Of a DNA stretch of 64,000 nucleotides, positions 32,431 to 43,929 are shown in pieces. The DNA lies in contig NC_133328.1 of NCBI RefSeq assembly GCF_042186555.1, positions 358,545,323 to 358,609,322 of the forward strand. Direction: 5' to 3'. The notes beneath the pieces are model-generated. The model made no database searches, had not been told where the DNA came from, and saw only the letters and a program-made list of their open reading frames with translations. Within the stretch, counting starts at the first letter, position 1. Every line of letters starts with the position of its first letter. This DNA is from Aquarana catesbeiana. Its lineage: Eukaryota; Chordata; Amphibia; Anura; Ranidae. The position numbers were made by a program, and so were the translations under genes.

Positions 32431-35400
32431 ATGTCTGAAAGGCCAACAAGGAGAGGCAGACAGTCACAAGCCAATAAAAGAGGGCAAGCAGGCTCTGTGT
32501 CTATAGGCAACAGTGCTGGTCGTGGAGACAGTGCATCCTCATCAGCACATGGCTGTGGGACACACTTGTCCTTTTTTTTGGCAGCTGGCCGTGTTGAGCC
32601 GCAACAGGCGGAAGACTTGGTAGAGTGGATGACCAAACCGTCTTCATCCTCCTCATCCTCTCTCAACCCAGGCTCAGGGTACTTTGTCTGGCAAAGCAGC
32701 TGCCAACGCGGCCTCTTACCTCGGCTCAATGGCATCAGTCACTCCTTCCCTAGCCCCACCATGTCCTCCTGAGGAGTCTCCCGAACTGTTTGACCACAGT
32801 GTTGGGTACATGCTCCAAGAAGGATGCCCAGCGTTTTGAAGGCTCCGATGATGGTACCCAACTAGAGGAAGGCAGTAACGTGAGCCCAGAGAGAGGGGGT
32901 GCCCAAGAAGGACAGCAATCTGGCAGTCATGTTCCCCCAGCTGCAGCATACTGCCAGCTTTGCTCCAGTGATGAGGAGGGAGGGGATGATGAGGTCACTG
33001 ACTCCACATGGGTGCCTGATAGGAGAGAGGAGGAGGAGGAGGCACATCTCCAACTAGGCAGGATGCCCTCCAGGGGCCAACTTAAGAGCTGCACACCAAC
33101 TGCATCACACCGCAGAGCTCCGCATGGGCAGGGCACTGCTGTCTCTGCATGTTATTCCAAAAGTTCTTTGGTGTGGGCCTTCTTTGAGACGAGTGCATCA
33201 GATCCCACCGCTGCTATTTGCAACATATGTCTCAAGCGTATCTCGCGTGGCCAAAACATCACTCGCTTGGGCACCACATGCTTGACGAGACATATGTCGA
33301 CCTGCCATGCAGTTCATTGGCAAGCGTACCTAAAAGACCCACACCAAAGAACAAAGCGGACCTCTCCTTGCTCCTCATCAGCTGGGATCTCCAACCCCAC
33401 TATACCTTCAGTCCTCTCTGAAACCTGCACTGAGAGGAATGAAGGTGTAGAATTAGGTGTGTCACAGCCAAGTACTTGCGAGCAATCTGCTATCGGTACA
33501 CTGACGTCAGATTGTACCAGGTAAATTTCCCTGCCCCAGCTGCTGCACTGCCGAAAGAAGTTCGCTCCCAGCCATCCACATGCCCAGCGGTTGAATGCTA
33601 GCTTGGCTAAATTGCTAGCACTTCAACTGCTGTCTTTTCAGTTGGTAGACTCCCCCTTCCATGAGTTTGTGAAATGTGCTGTTCCAAATGCCACTTTTTC
33701 TCATGGAAGGCGATTACGGCTCTCTACCAGCATGTGGAAGGCAACATTTTGGCCTCGCTGGACAGGGCGGTCAGTGTTAAGGTGCATATTACCACTGACT
33801 CATGGTCCAGCAGGCATGGACAGGGACGTTACCTATCTTTCACTGCGCACTAGGTCAAGGTGCAGTAGTGTTGGAGGTTGTTCCGCCACCATGCCTCCAA
33901 AATTTTACTAGTGGTGATTCTGCCACACCTCTCTCCTCCACCCCCTCCTCTTCTTCTTCCTCAATGGCCTCTTCTTGTGCTGATTTGTCCTTGGAACCAG
34001 TGGTGCTCCGTAGGCATTCAAGGGGCTGCGCAAGCACGCAGGCAAAAAGATGCCATGCGGTGCTTGAGCTGGTGTGCTTGGGGGACAGGAGCCACACTGG
34101 GGCAGAGATTCTGTCAGCTCTGCAGGGGCAGGTTCAGAGGTGGTTGACGCCATCCAGCTTAAGGCAGGTATGGTGGTTTGCGACAATGGCACAAACCTCC
34201 TCTCCCCCCTCCGACAGGGACAACTGACCCATGTGCCCTGTTTGGCTCACGTCCTTAACTTGGTGGTGCAGCAGTTCTTGGGCAGGTACCCGGGCTTACA
34301 GGATGTTCTGAAACAGGCCAGGAAAGTCTGTGTGCATTTCTGCAGGTCATATAATGCCAGTGCTTGGCTGGCTGACCTCCAAAAGGAATTTAACCTGCCC
34401 AAGAACTGCCTAATCTGTGACATGCCCACCAGGTGGAACTCAATGTTGGCCATGCTGCAGTGGCTGCACACGCAGCAGAGGGCCATCAATGACTACCTAT
34501 GTGACTATGGCACCAGCACAGGGTCAGGGGACCTTGTTTTTTTCCCCCACACCAGTGGGCTATGATCAGGGATGCATGCACTGTCCTGTCACCATTTGAG
34601 GAAGCCACGAGGATGGTGAGCAGTGACAGTGCATGCATCAGTGACACTGTCCCTCTTGTCCACCTGTTGGAGCACACGCTGCATGGAATAATGGACAGGG
34701 CACTTGAGGCAGAACAGAGGGAGGAAGAGGAGGACTTCCTTACCTCTCAAGGCCCCCTTTATCCAGACAGTGTCCCTGCATGCCCACCGATCACACAGGA
34801 AGAGGACAAGGAGGAGGAGGAGGATTGTGTCAGCATGGAGGTGGAGCCTGGCACTCGGCATCAGCAGCAGTCTTCAAAGGATCATTCACAGTCAGAAGAA
34901 ACCCATGGACTTGTATGTGGCTGGGGGGAGGTAGCTGCGGATCATGTTGTCCTTAGTGACCCAGAGGACTCTGGACCGAATGCCTCAGCAAACCTATGCT
35001 GCATGGCCTCCCTGATCCTGCAAAGCCTGCGGAAGGATCCTCATATTCGTGGTATCAAGGGAAGGGATGATTACTGGCTGGCAACCCTCCTTGATCCATG
35101 TTACAAGGGTAAGGTTGCGGACCTTATCTTGCCATTGCAGAGGGAGCAGAGGATGAAACATCTTCAGGAGGCCTTGCAGAAAGGTTTGTGCAACGCGTTT
35201 CCAGAGCCTGGGAGGTTACAATTTCCTGGTCCTACTGGACAACGTGTTGCTGAGGCTTCGGTCAGTCACAGAAGGAACGGTGGAGAAGGTGGCCATCTGT
35301 CTGATGCGTTCAGACAATTTTTTAGTCCGCAGCCCCAAGGTCTGATCGGTTCCAGCAACCATCGCCAGCGTCTGATTCACATGGTGCAGGATTACCTAGG

Positions 35401-35680
35401 GGCAAGATCAGACTTGGACACCTTTCCCACCGAAAATCCTCTGGGTTACTGGGTCTTGAGGATGGATCACTGGCCAGAGCTTGCACAGTATGCAATTGAG
35501 CTACTGGCCTGTACTGCATCCATCGTTCTTTCGGAATGCACATTCAGTGCTGCTGGAGGCTTTGTAACCAATCACAGGGTGCGCCTGTCCACCAAATCGG
35601 TCGATCGGCTGACCTTCATAAAAATTAATCAGTCTTGGATCACCAGCTACCAAGCACCTGATGCTAATGTAACCGACTGA
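32431..35680 (+). pseudogene. hAT transposase with BED zinc finger, broken (hAT-2)
   Basis: The likely start ATG at 32431 opens MSERPTRRGRQSQANKRG, a basic N-terminus followed by a Ser-rich stretch. After a frame change near 32680 the acidic region (ESPELFDHSVGYML) leads into the frame at 32790-33524 with the BED finger (SSLVWAFFETSASD, CNICLKRISRGQ, LTRHMSTCH). The catalytic core is spread over 33591-34565 in three frames (LALQLLSFQLVDS, GMVVCDNGTNLLS, NCLICDMPTRWNS). The C-terminal 372 codons (34562-35680) are open: RDACTVLSPFEEATRM, an acidic linker, LLDPCYKGKVADLIL and the dimerisation block FSAAGGFVTNHRVRLS, ending DANVTD. Frameshifts make the whole inactive. Confidence 0.92.
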
Positions 35681-35799
35681 TTTTTTTTTTTCATGTGAGA
35701 TACCTTTAAGACTGCCTATGCTGATGCTGAGTGACTATCCTGTTATGCTAAGTGACAATCCTCTTCCTCCTCAATTTTCATGCTGATAGCTTGTAAGAA

Positions 35800-36655
35800 T
35801 ATTTTTGGTTCTGGGCATTGCCACCAGTGGCCAAGGCCCAATTTTTCTGCCCCTGTTTAACAGGGGCGTGTAATTACAATTTTTGATGCAATAATTTGCA
35901 GCAGGGCTCATTCCTGCGCTCCAACTATAGTATCTGTGAGGGATTGCAATGTTGTGGCACCAGCACCAGTGCCCAAGGCCCAATTTTTCAGCCCCTGTTT
36001 AACAGGGGCGTATAATTACAATTTTTGATGCAATACTTTGCAGCAGGACTCAATCCTGCACTCCAACTATAGCATCTGTGAGGGGTTGCACTGTTGTGGC
36101 AATTTTTCTGCCGGCGTGTAATTACAATTTTTGATGCAATACTAAGCAGCAGGGCTCATTCCTATGCTCCAACTAGAGTATCTGTGAGGGGTTGAAGTGT
36201 TGTGGCACCAGCACCAATGCCCAAGGCCCAATTTTTCAGCCCCTGTTTAACAGGGGCGTATAATTACAATTTTTGATGCAATACTTTGCAGCAGGGCTCA
36301 TTCCTGTGCTCCAACTATAGCATCTGTGAGGGGTTGCAGTGTTGTGGCACCAGTGCCTAAGGCCCAATTTTTCTGCCCCTGTTTAACAGGGACATGTAAT
36401 TACAATTCTTGATCTAATATTTCACAGCAGGGCCCATTCCTGCGCCCACCAAGAGTAACTGTGAGGGCTTACAGTGTTGTAGCAACACCACCACCACCAC
36501 CACCAAAGGCCCAATTTTTCTACCACTGTTCAACAATGGCATGTAATTACAATTCTTGATCTAATATTTCACAGCACGGCCCGTTCCTGAGCCCACCAAG
36601 AGCAACTGTGAGGGCTTACAGTGTTGTGGCAACGCCAACACCTAAGGCCCCAATT
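35800..36655. repeat. Tandem array downstream of hAT-2 transposase, about 6 copies
   Basis: Units of about 135-140 bp contain AAGGCCCAATTTTTCAGCCC, CTGTTTAACAGGGGCGTATA, GCAGGGCTCATTCCTG and ATCTGTGAGGGGTTGCA. The unit is the inverted counterpart of the hAT-1 array at 15100-15535, in keeping with opposite orientation. One copy near 36110 is shortened. Confidence 0.9.
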
Positions 36656-36940
36656 TCTGCAGAGAATATAGGGCAGGCCCCTACTTTCAAACATCTAACT
36701 TACAAATGACTCCTACTTGCAAATGGAAGGAGACAACAAGAAGTGAGATGAAATCTACCCCTAGGAATGGAAATTCTCTCCTGTAAGAGTTAATATGGGA
36801 AAAACGTGTCTCCTCTTCACTGATGCTTTATCACGAATCCTTGTTTCACTAAAAACCCCACATTTTCAAAAAACATTTGTCATTGGGACAGAAAGTGAGG
36901 TGAAATCTTCTGAAGAGGTACTCAGACAGAAAAACAAATG

Positions 36941-38267
36941 TAAAGAAAAAGTGAAAATGCTGCTCTAAACCAAAGATATTTAAACTGAAAGCAGCTGGCA
37001 CACAGACAAACCAAGTCAAAGGAAAATAAAATAAAAACAAGTGCAGCACTGGAAATGTCAAATATGCAGTAATTGACATAGAAATGTGAAGCAAACACAC
37101 ATTCAAGTGCAGAAAATGTAAGAAAAAATAAAAAGTGTATATATTAATATTCAAGTGTCCATATATGAAATATGAAACAACAAAAAATATAAAAAAGTCC
37201 ACATGTTCAGTATCAAATAGTGAAGGGATATCTCCTCAATTTCCAATCAGAAAGTGAGCATCAAAGGATGTGTAGATTATTCAATAGGAAAAGGTACCCT
37301 TACTGGATCTGTAGGACGCACATACTGTGTAGCAGTGCGTCAAAAAGGCATAAGGAGGATCTCCCGTGATGTCATGCCGGAAAGTATCCTGTGGGTTGCG
37401 AGCACCAATGGACACCAGAGGAAGGTGGTCCCAAACAGAGGTTCAGCAACTGTCATTCACAGTACCCGTATCCAGGGAGAGATAATCCAGGGATGGTCAT
37501 CAGCGTTCAAACATGGGGAAAAGAAAAAGGGAACTCCACCTGGTGCAGGTCAACAAAATTGGGATTTATTGAAGTAAAACACCATACAGAGATAAAAAAT
37601 AAAAAGTGATCACTATGGAGATAAAATGGCAATGTGGGAAGCTAAAATGCTATCCCTACGCAGTTCGACTGAAAAGTCCTCAACAAGGGCACTCATTTTT
37701 CTCTCTGTATGGTGTTTTACTTCAATAAATCCCAATTTTGTTGACCCACACCATGTGGAGTTCCCTTTTTCTTTTCCCCATGTTTGAACGCTGACGACCA
37801 TCCCTGGATCTTTTCTCCCTGGATATGGGTACTGTGAGTGACAGTTGCTAACCCTCCATTTGGGACCACCTTCCTCTGGTGTCCATTGGTGCTCGCAAAC
37901 CCACAGGATACTTTCCGGCATGACATCACGGGAGATCCTCTTTAGGCCTTTTTGATGCACTGCTACACGGTATGTGCATCCTACAGATCCGGTAAGGGTA
38001 CCTTTCCCTATTGAATAATCTACACGCCCTTTGATGCTCACCTTCTGATTGGAAATTGAGGAGATATCCCTTCACTATTTGATACTGCACATGTGGACGT
38101 TTTTTTATTTTTTGTTGTTTCATATTTCATATATGGACATTTGAATATTAATATATGTACTTTTTATTTTTTCTTACACTTTCTGTACTTGAATGTGTAT
38201 TTTCTTCACATTTATATGTCAACTACTGCATATTTGACATCTCCAGCACTGCACTTGTTTTTATTTT
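36941..38267. mobile_element. 1.3-kb inverted-repeat element with 13-bp duplication
   Basis: AGAAAAACAAATG stands at 36928-36940 and again at 38268-38280, and removing one copy plus the insert restores the hAT-1-like sequence ACAAATGTTACAGGGGTGAT. The insert is a large imperfect palindrome with axis near 37640: AGCAGTGCGTCAAAAAGGCA near 37328 and its complement near 37950; TTCAAACATGGGGAAAAGAA near 37506 and its complement near 37770. The left side carries about 90 extra bases (36941-37030) with no partner. ORFs inside (107 and 142 codons) are arms of the palindrome with no known motif. Confidence 0.8.
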
Positions 38268-38284
38268 AGAAAAACAAATGTTAC

Positions 38285-39058
38285 AGGGGTGATAACTCGT
38301 CCCTATGTTTTCCAAAAAGCTTAAAAATAGATTTTTTGGCTGGAGCTACAATTTAAATTATGTACCAGTTCAAATTTACAAACAGATTCTACTTAACAAC
38401 AAACCTACAAACAACAAACAACACACCTACTGTCTTGTTTGCACCGCCTGTATATTGCTGTTCAGAGTATATATAGACCTGGGGGCCCCACGCCTTTCCT
38501 TTTTTTAACTTGGGTGCGGGGTTCCCCTTAATATCCATACAAGACCCAAAGGGCCTGGTAATGGACTGGGGGGGGGTACCCATGCCGTTTGTCTCACTGA
38601 TTTTCATCCATATTGCCGGGACCCGACATTACATTAAAGCTGCAAGCAGTTTTAAATTACTTTAATTCCTTTAAAAATGTAATTTTGTGCAGGGACTGTT
38701 CTAAGCACAGGAAACACACACCACTTTACAGGCATACTATAGACACCCCCCAGGTAGGATATTTAAAGGAATATTTAACTTTTTTTTCACTTTAAGCATC
38801 ATTAAAATCACTGCTCCTGAAAAAACGGCTGTTTTTAAAACTTTTTTTTTGCATTGATACATGTCCCCTGGGGCAGGACCTGGGTCCCCAAACCATTTTT
38901 AAGACAATAACTTGCATATTAGCCTTTAAAATTAGCACTTTTGATTTTGAACGTTCGAGTCCCATAGACTTTAATGGGGTTCTAAAGTTCACGCGAACTT
39001 TCGGTCCGTTCGCAGGTTCTGGTGCAAACCAAACCGGGGGGTGTTCGGCTCATCCCTA
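38285..39058. other. hAT-2 3' subterminal region and terminus
   Basis: Matches the inverted hAT-1 left region (14107-14810) and the foldback arms: TTAAAAATAGATTTTTTGGC, TATGTTTTCCAAAAAGC, ACTTTACAGGCATACTATAG, CCCCTGGGGCAGGACC and TGCATATTAGCC, ending CATCCCTA at 39058. Confidence 0.8.
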
Positions 39059-39119
39059 ATCCTCTGCCACACAAGCAGAGACAAGTGTGCAGTCCCCTGC
39101 AGTTGCCAGAGTGGATAAA

Positions 39120-42100
39120 CCTGCCTCCTTGTCCACATCTATTCCTTCCATAGCCCTAAAATCAGCCATTGACCGGTCAGCTGAGTTATTTGACCACAGC
39201 ATCAGCCACTTGTTACTTGATGATGCCTAGCCATTACTGGATTCAGATGCTGGTTCTGAGGCCTAGAGAGGGGGAGGAACACTGGTAGACAAATTGGCAT
39301 TCATGTTCCCCAAGCCACAGCGTATTGCCATGTTGTCTCCAGTGGCAATGATGAAGATGGAGGAGATGGAGATGATGATGATAATGATGAGATCACTGAT
39401 GCGACTTGGGTGCCAGTTAGAGCAGAGGAGGAAACTGAAGGTGAGGCGACACAACCCCAAGGAGGTGGACATCAAGAAAGGGTAGAGAGCAGCCACCCTA
39501 TTTCATCACATTCTGCAGCTGTTATCTCCCGGACCACTCCCCACAGCTCAGCTGTCTGGGCCTTTTTCAGCACATCTGCAGCAGATCGCACTGTTGCTAT
39601 CTGCAAACTGTGTCACAGGCACATCAAATGTGGCAAAAACACCAACCATTTGGGTACCACATGCCTAACAAGGCATTTAACGTCCAACCACTCAACCCAT
39701 TGGCAAGAGCACCTAAAAGCCACACAAAAGGGGAAAAATCTGTCCGGGCTGACAGGGATGATGGTATAGTACAGGATGTCCAAGGTCCTAGCAGCTCATC
39801 TACCAGCAGTACACCACCAGCTGTAGACTGTAGCCGGCAAATTTCTCTGCCCCATCTTCTGCAGCGGAAAAAAAAATACAGTCCCTGCCACCCACATGCC
39901 CAGCGCCTGAATGCAAGCTTGTCAAAGCTGTTGGATCTCCAACTTCTGCCTTTCAGCCTGGTGGATTCTGCCCCCTTCTGTGAATTCGCACAATGTGCTG
40001 TACCACAATGGCAGGTTCCCAGTCGATACTAGTTTTCACGTAAGGCTGTTCCATCACTCTACCATCACGTGGAAGGGAATGTTCTGGCAGCGTTGGGCAA
40101 GGCAGTCAGCTGTAAAATCCACCTTAGTGCTGACACGTGGTCCAGCAAGCATGGGCAGGGACAATATATTTTGTTCACAGCACACTGGGTAACGCTGCTT
40201 GCAATTCGAAAGGATGCAGGGCAGGCCTCAGTGCTGCAGCTTGTTGTGCCCCCATGTCTCCAAACAGCTGGTGGTGATGATGTCAGACCTGTGAGCTCTA
40301 CCCCCTCCTCCTCCTCCTCTTTCTCCTCCTCCACCACCTCAATGCCCTCCTCTGCAGAATTGTCCTATGAACATCAGGTATCCCTAAGCGTTCAAAGGGC
40401 TTTTCCCAGAGTCAGGCTAAAAGGTGCCATGCAGTGCTTCAGCTAGTGTGTTCAGGGGACAGGAACCAGACCAGAGCAGAGCTTCTTGCAGCTCTGCAAG
40501 GACAGGCCCAGAGGTGGTTCACACCATGCCAGCTGGAACCAGGAATGGTGGTGTCCGATAATTACTCAAACCTCCTGTCCGCCCTTAGACAGGGTAAGTT
40601 GACACATGTGCCATGCTGGCACATGTCCTCAATTTGGTGGTGCAACGTTTCCTAAGTAGGTACCCAGGGTTGCAAGATGTACTAAAGCAGGCCAGAAGAG
40701 TCTGTCAGGTGGTCATACACAGCCAGTGCTTGGTTGGCTGAAATTCAGCAGGAATTTCACCTGCCCATAAACTGCCTGATTTGTGACATGCCCACCAGGT
40801 GGAACTCAACTTTGGGAATGCTGCAGCGGCTATACATGCAGCAGAGGGACGTCAACGAGTACTTATGTCAGTATGGCACGACGACAGGCTCAGGCCGCCT
40901 CAGCTTTTTTCTCCCATGCCAATGGCTGATCATTAAGGATGCATGCACTGTATTGTCACCATTTGAGGAGGCCACAAGGATGGTGTGCAGTGACCGTGCA
41001 TGCATCAGTGACACAATCCCTGTTGTGTTCCTGCTGGAGCAGAATCTGCGTGGCATTATGGACTAGACATGTGCAGAAATATTTCGTTTTGGAATTTCGT
41101 TTTCGGCCGAAAAATAAATTTATTTAGTTACTCCCGAAATTTGTTTTTCTTTATTTCATTTTTCGTTAAAAACTTGCATTGATCCGAAAATCCAAATTAA
41201 TTAAGGTTGAATCTGACATTGAAGGCTTATGGTGTCTGTCGAATGTTCAAAGAAGATTTGACGGAGCAGCTAAACTGTACGACACCGTATAGTTTAGCTG
41301 CTCCGTCTAATCTTCTTAGAACTTTCAACAGACACCATAAGCCATAATCCTCTTTGGTTCCAATCAGCCAATAACATTCATCATCATCATTATTTTTATT
41401 TTACTTCCCCCACCCAATTCCAGCAGCGATCTTTTCTCCCCATGTCGAATCTTTTCTCTCTATATCGAATCCTTTCTCTCTATGTCAAATCTTTTCTCTC
41501 TGTGTAGAATAATCTTGGACTAATAGAGTTAAGGTCAGGCACATTCGACCACAGGTTTGATGGACACAGATTGTTATTATCAGCATCATGTCGAATCTCC
41601 TATCTATATTGAACTGCTGTAGCAACGAAAACGTAAATAAAGCATTTGTTTATGTCGGATCTTTTGTTTTTTGGATTCTGCACTTTCGTTATCGTTTGTC
41701 AAAATGGATAACGAAAATACCTGAAATTCGGACAAAAACGCATTCGGACAAAAACTAATGCACATGTCTATTGTGGACAGGGCACTGGAGGCAGAGCAGC
41801 AGGAGGAAGAGGAGGACTTTCACTTTATGCAGACACCATCATTCCTATGTCACAGAACACACAGGAGAGAGAGGGGAGGAGGATGAGGAGGAGGATTCTG
41901 GCACTTTCATAGGCTTTGAAGAAGAGGAAGACATGCGTCAATCTGTAAGCAATGGCTTTCCAACCCCAGGACTCTTGGGAGTAGTACGTGGCTAGGAGGA
42001 GGAAGTTCCAGATGCTGTCATCCTGAGTGACCCCGAGGAGTCTGCTTCTCAAGCCTCTGCAAATTTGAGGCGCATGGGCAACCTCATGCTTCAAAGCCTG

Positions 42101-42742
42101 CGAAAGGACCCAAGAATACATGGCATAAAGGAGAAGGATGATTACTGGTTGGCAACCCTCCCTGACCACCGTTATAAGGGGAAGGTCTCTGAACTCATTC
42201 TGTCCCCACAGAGAGTGCAGAGGATAAAATCTCTTGAGGACACATTAAAGAGGATTTTATTGAACGTTTTTCCTGATTCTAGTAGGTTACAGTGTGGTGG
42301 AAAACGTCGTTTTGAGTCTTCCGTTGGTCAAGAAAGGAGCGCTGGAGAAGGCATCCGTCTGAGTGAGGCATTTCGGAATTTTTTTAGTCCTCCCCACCCA
42401 GGGCTGTCAGCTTCCACATCCCATCGGCAGCGTCTGCATCACATGGTGGACGATTACCTCGGGGCCAAAACAGAGACGGAGAGCTTGCCAGCTGATGATC
42501 CACTGGCTTACTGGGTCATGAGAATAGACCACTGGCCGGAACTTGCCCAGTATGCTATTGAGTTGTTGGGCTGCCCTGCATCCAGTGTGCTTTCAGAATG
42601 GGCATTCAGTGCTGCAGGAGGTTTCGTTACTGATCATAGAACGCGTCTGTCCACAGACTCTGTGGACTGTTTGACTTTTATAAAAATGAATCAGTCCTGG
42701 ATTACCAGCTATGAAGCCCCTGATGCCGATGTCACTGATTAA
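39120..42742 (+). pseudogene. hAT transposase with BED zinc finger, broken (hAT-3)
   Basis: The N-terminal acidic part (SAELFDHSISHLLLDDA) starts near 39178. The BED finger is at 39540-39690 (SSAVWAFFSTSAADRT, CKLCHRHIKCGK, LTRHLTSNHS). The core follows in changing frames: LLDLQLLPFSLVDSAPFCEF near 39930, LSADTWSSKHGQGQY near 40125, NCLICDMPTRWNSTLGML near 40765. The frame at 40734-41066 is cut by a MITE at 41064, and coding resumes at 41771. The C-terminal 225 codons (42065-42742) are open, with LPDHRYKGKVSELIL, LLGCPASSVLSEWAFSAAGG and a final DADVTD. It is more diverged from hAT-1 and hAT-2 than they are from each other, and is inactive. Confidence 0.92.
41064..41770. mobile_element. 707-bp hAT-type foldback MITE inside hAT-3 transposase
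   Basis: Ends TAGACATGTGCA and TGCACATGTCTA are perfect 12-bp inverted repeats. Flanks TTATGGAC (41056-41063) and TTGTGGAC (41771-41778) form an 8-bp duplication with one mismatch. Subterminal TTCGTTTT/TCGGACAAAAAC motifs recur at both ends. A strong inner hairpin at about 41212-41345 has TTTAGCTGCTCCGTC and its complement plus GGCTTATGGTGTCTGT and its complement around the axis near 41285. There is no ORF. Confidence 0.93.
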
Positions 42743-42839
42743 GTGTTTTTGGGATGTGGAATCTCTGCAGGACTTCGAGGCTGCCTAGCTTTGAGGGTGT
42801 TCAATCATTTCATCTGGAAGAATGTGTTTGGTATAGGTT

Positions 42840-43370
42840 TCATGGGCACAATTAACACCCAAAGACCAATTTTTCTGCACCTGTCTGACAGGTGCATATC
42901 ATTGCAATTTTTTACAGCAAGGCAAATTCTTGCTTTCATCAAGAGTACCTCTAAAGGTTTATGGTGTGAAGGCACCACCGACAGCCAAAAACCAATTTTT
43001 CTGCACCTTGCATATCATTGCAATTTTTTACAGCAAGGCAAATTCTTGCTTACATCAAGAGTACCTCTATAGGGTTACGGTGGAAAGGCACCACCGACAC
43101 CCAAAGACCAATTTTTCTGCACCTGTTTGACAGGTGCATGTCATTGCAATTTTTTACAGCAAGGCAAATTCTTGCTTGCATCAAGGGTACCTCTATAGGG
43201 TTACGGTGGGAAGGTACCACCCAAAGACCAATTTTTCTGCACCTGTTTGACAGGTGCATATCATTGCAATTTTTTACAGCAAGGCAAATTCTTGCTTTCA
43301 TCAAGAGTACCTCTATAGGGTTACGGTGGGAAGGCGCCACCAACACCCAAAGACCAATTTTAACGCACCC
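42840..43370. repeat. Tandem array downstream of hAT-3 transposase, about 4-5 copies
   Basis: Units of about 115-127 bp contain CCAATTTTTCTGCACCTGT, TTGACAGGTGCATATCATTG, TTTTACAGCAAGGCAAATTC and AAGAGTACCTCTATAGGGTT. The two ORFs across it are repeat translations. Confidence 0.92.
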
Positions 43371-43929
43371 GTTACTTCTATCCAAAGTCAAAGTGACACC
43401 ACAATGTATCCAAAAAATCTCTAATCTTGATCCCAGTGCACTACATTGTGGCCTCATCATACACACTGGCTCACCAGCTGTTGCTGAGCAAAATAAAAGG
43501 GGCTTGCAGTAAAAATGTCATTCTTTTTGGCTTTGTAAATTCAATTACTGCTGCAGCACATTCTAGACATGGTACAGATCTGTAACTTTACAGTTAGACT
43601 AAGGGGACCCCCTGGCACTATATTGAAATGATTTTTTCATGTTTAGGATTTCACTTTAAAAATCAAAAAAATCACTGCTCATTTAAAAATGACCTTTTTC
43701 ACAAACTTGTTTTTATTGATCCATCCCCCCAGGGCAGGACCCGGACCCCTATAACCATTGTATGCCTAATTACTTGTATTTAAACCTTCAAAATGGGCAC
43801 TTTTGATGTTTAATATTCGGGTCCCATTGACTTTAGTGGGGTTCGGTGTTCGGGTTCGAACGTTTGCGGTGTTCGGAAGTTCTGGTCCAAACCGAACAGG
43901 GGTCCGTTCAGCCCATCACTAATCTCTAC

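Larger units (their letters stand above)
31758..39058 (+). mobile_element. hAT-2: hAT transposon, left end not found
   Basis: From left: tandem array, BED-finger transposase (32431-35680), a second tandem array, the 36941-38267 insertion, then the foldback-type subterminal block and terminus GGTGTTCGGCTCATCCCTA ending at 39058. The right end matches the transposase 3' side of hAT-1 in inverted sense. The left terminus is missing, probably lost at the LINE junction at 31757. At 39059 the sequence changes straight into the inside of hAT-3. Confidence 0.85.
39061..43921 (+). mobile_element. hAT-3: hAT transposon, left part missing, split by a MITE
   Basis: The sequence starts inside the N-terminal coding part of a transposase, directly after the hAT-2 terminus, and runs to a terminus CCGTTCAGCCCATCACTA at 43921 with one change from the usual CATCCCTA. 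It has the transposase, a MITE at 41064-41770, a tandem array (42840-43370) and the GTTCG-rich end. The arrangement suggests hAT-2 inserted into hAT-3, or a deletion joined them. Confidence 0.85.

Noticed and set aside
37254..38041. 107- and 142-codon ORFs sharing SIKGxVDYSIGKGTLTGSVG
   Set aside because: They are the same sequence read from the two arms of the 36941-38267 palindrome; no known motif, and stops occur outside the overlap.
43018..43512. 164-codon ORF with repeated LRWEGTT and HLFDRCISLQFF
   Set aside because: Repeat translation of the hAT-3 downstream array.
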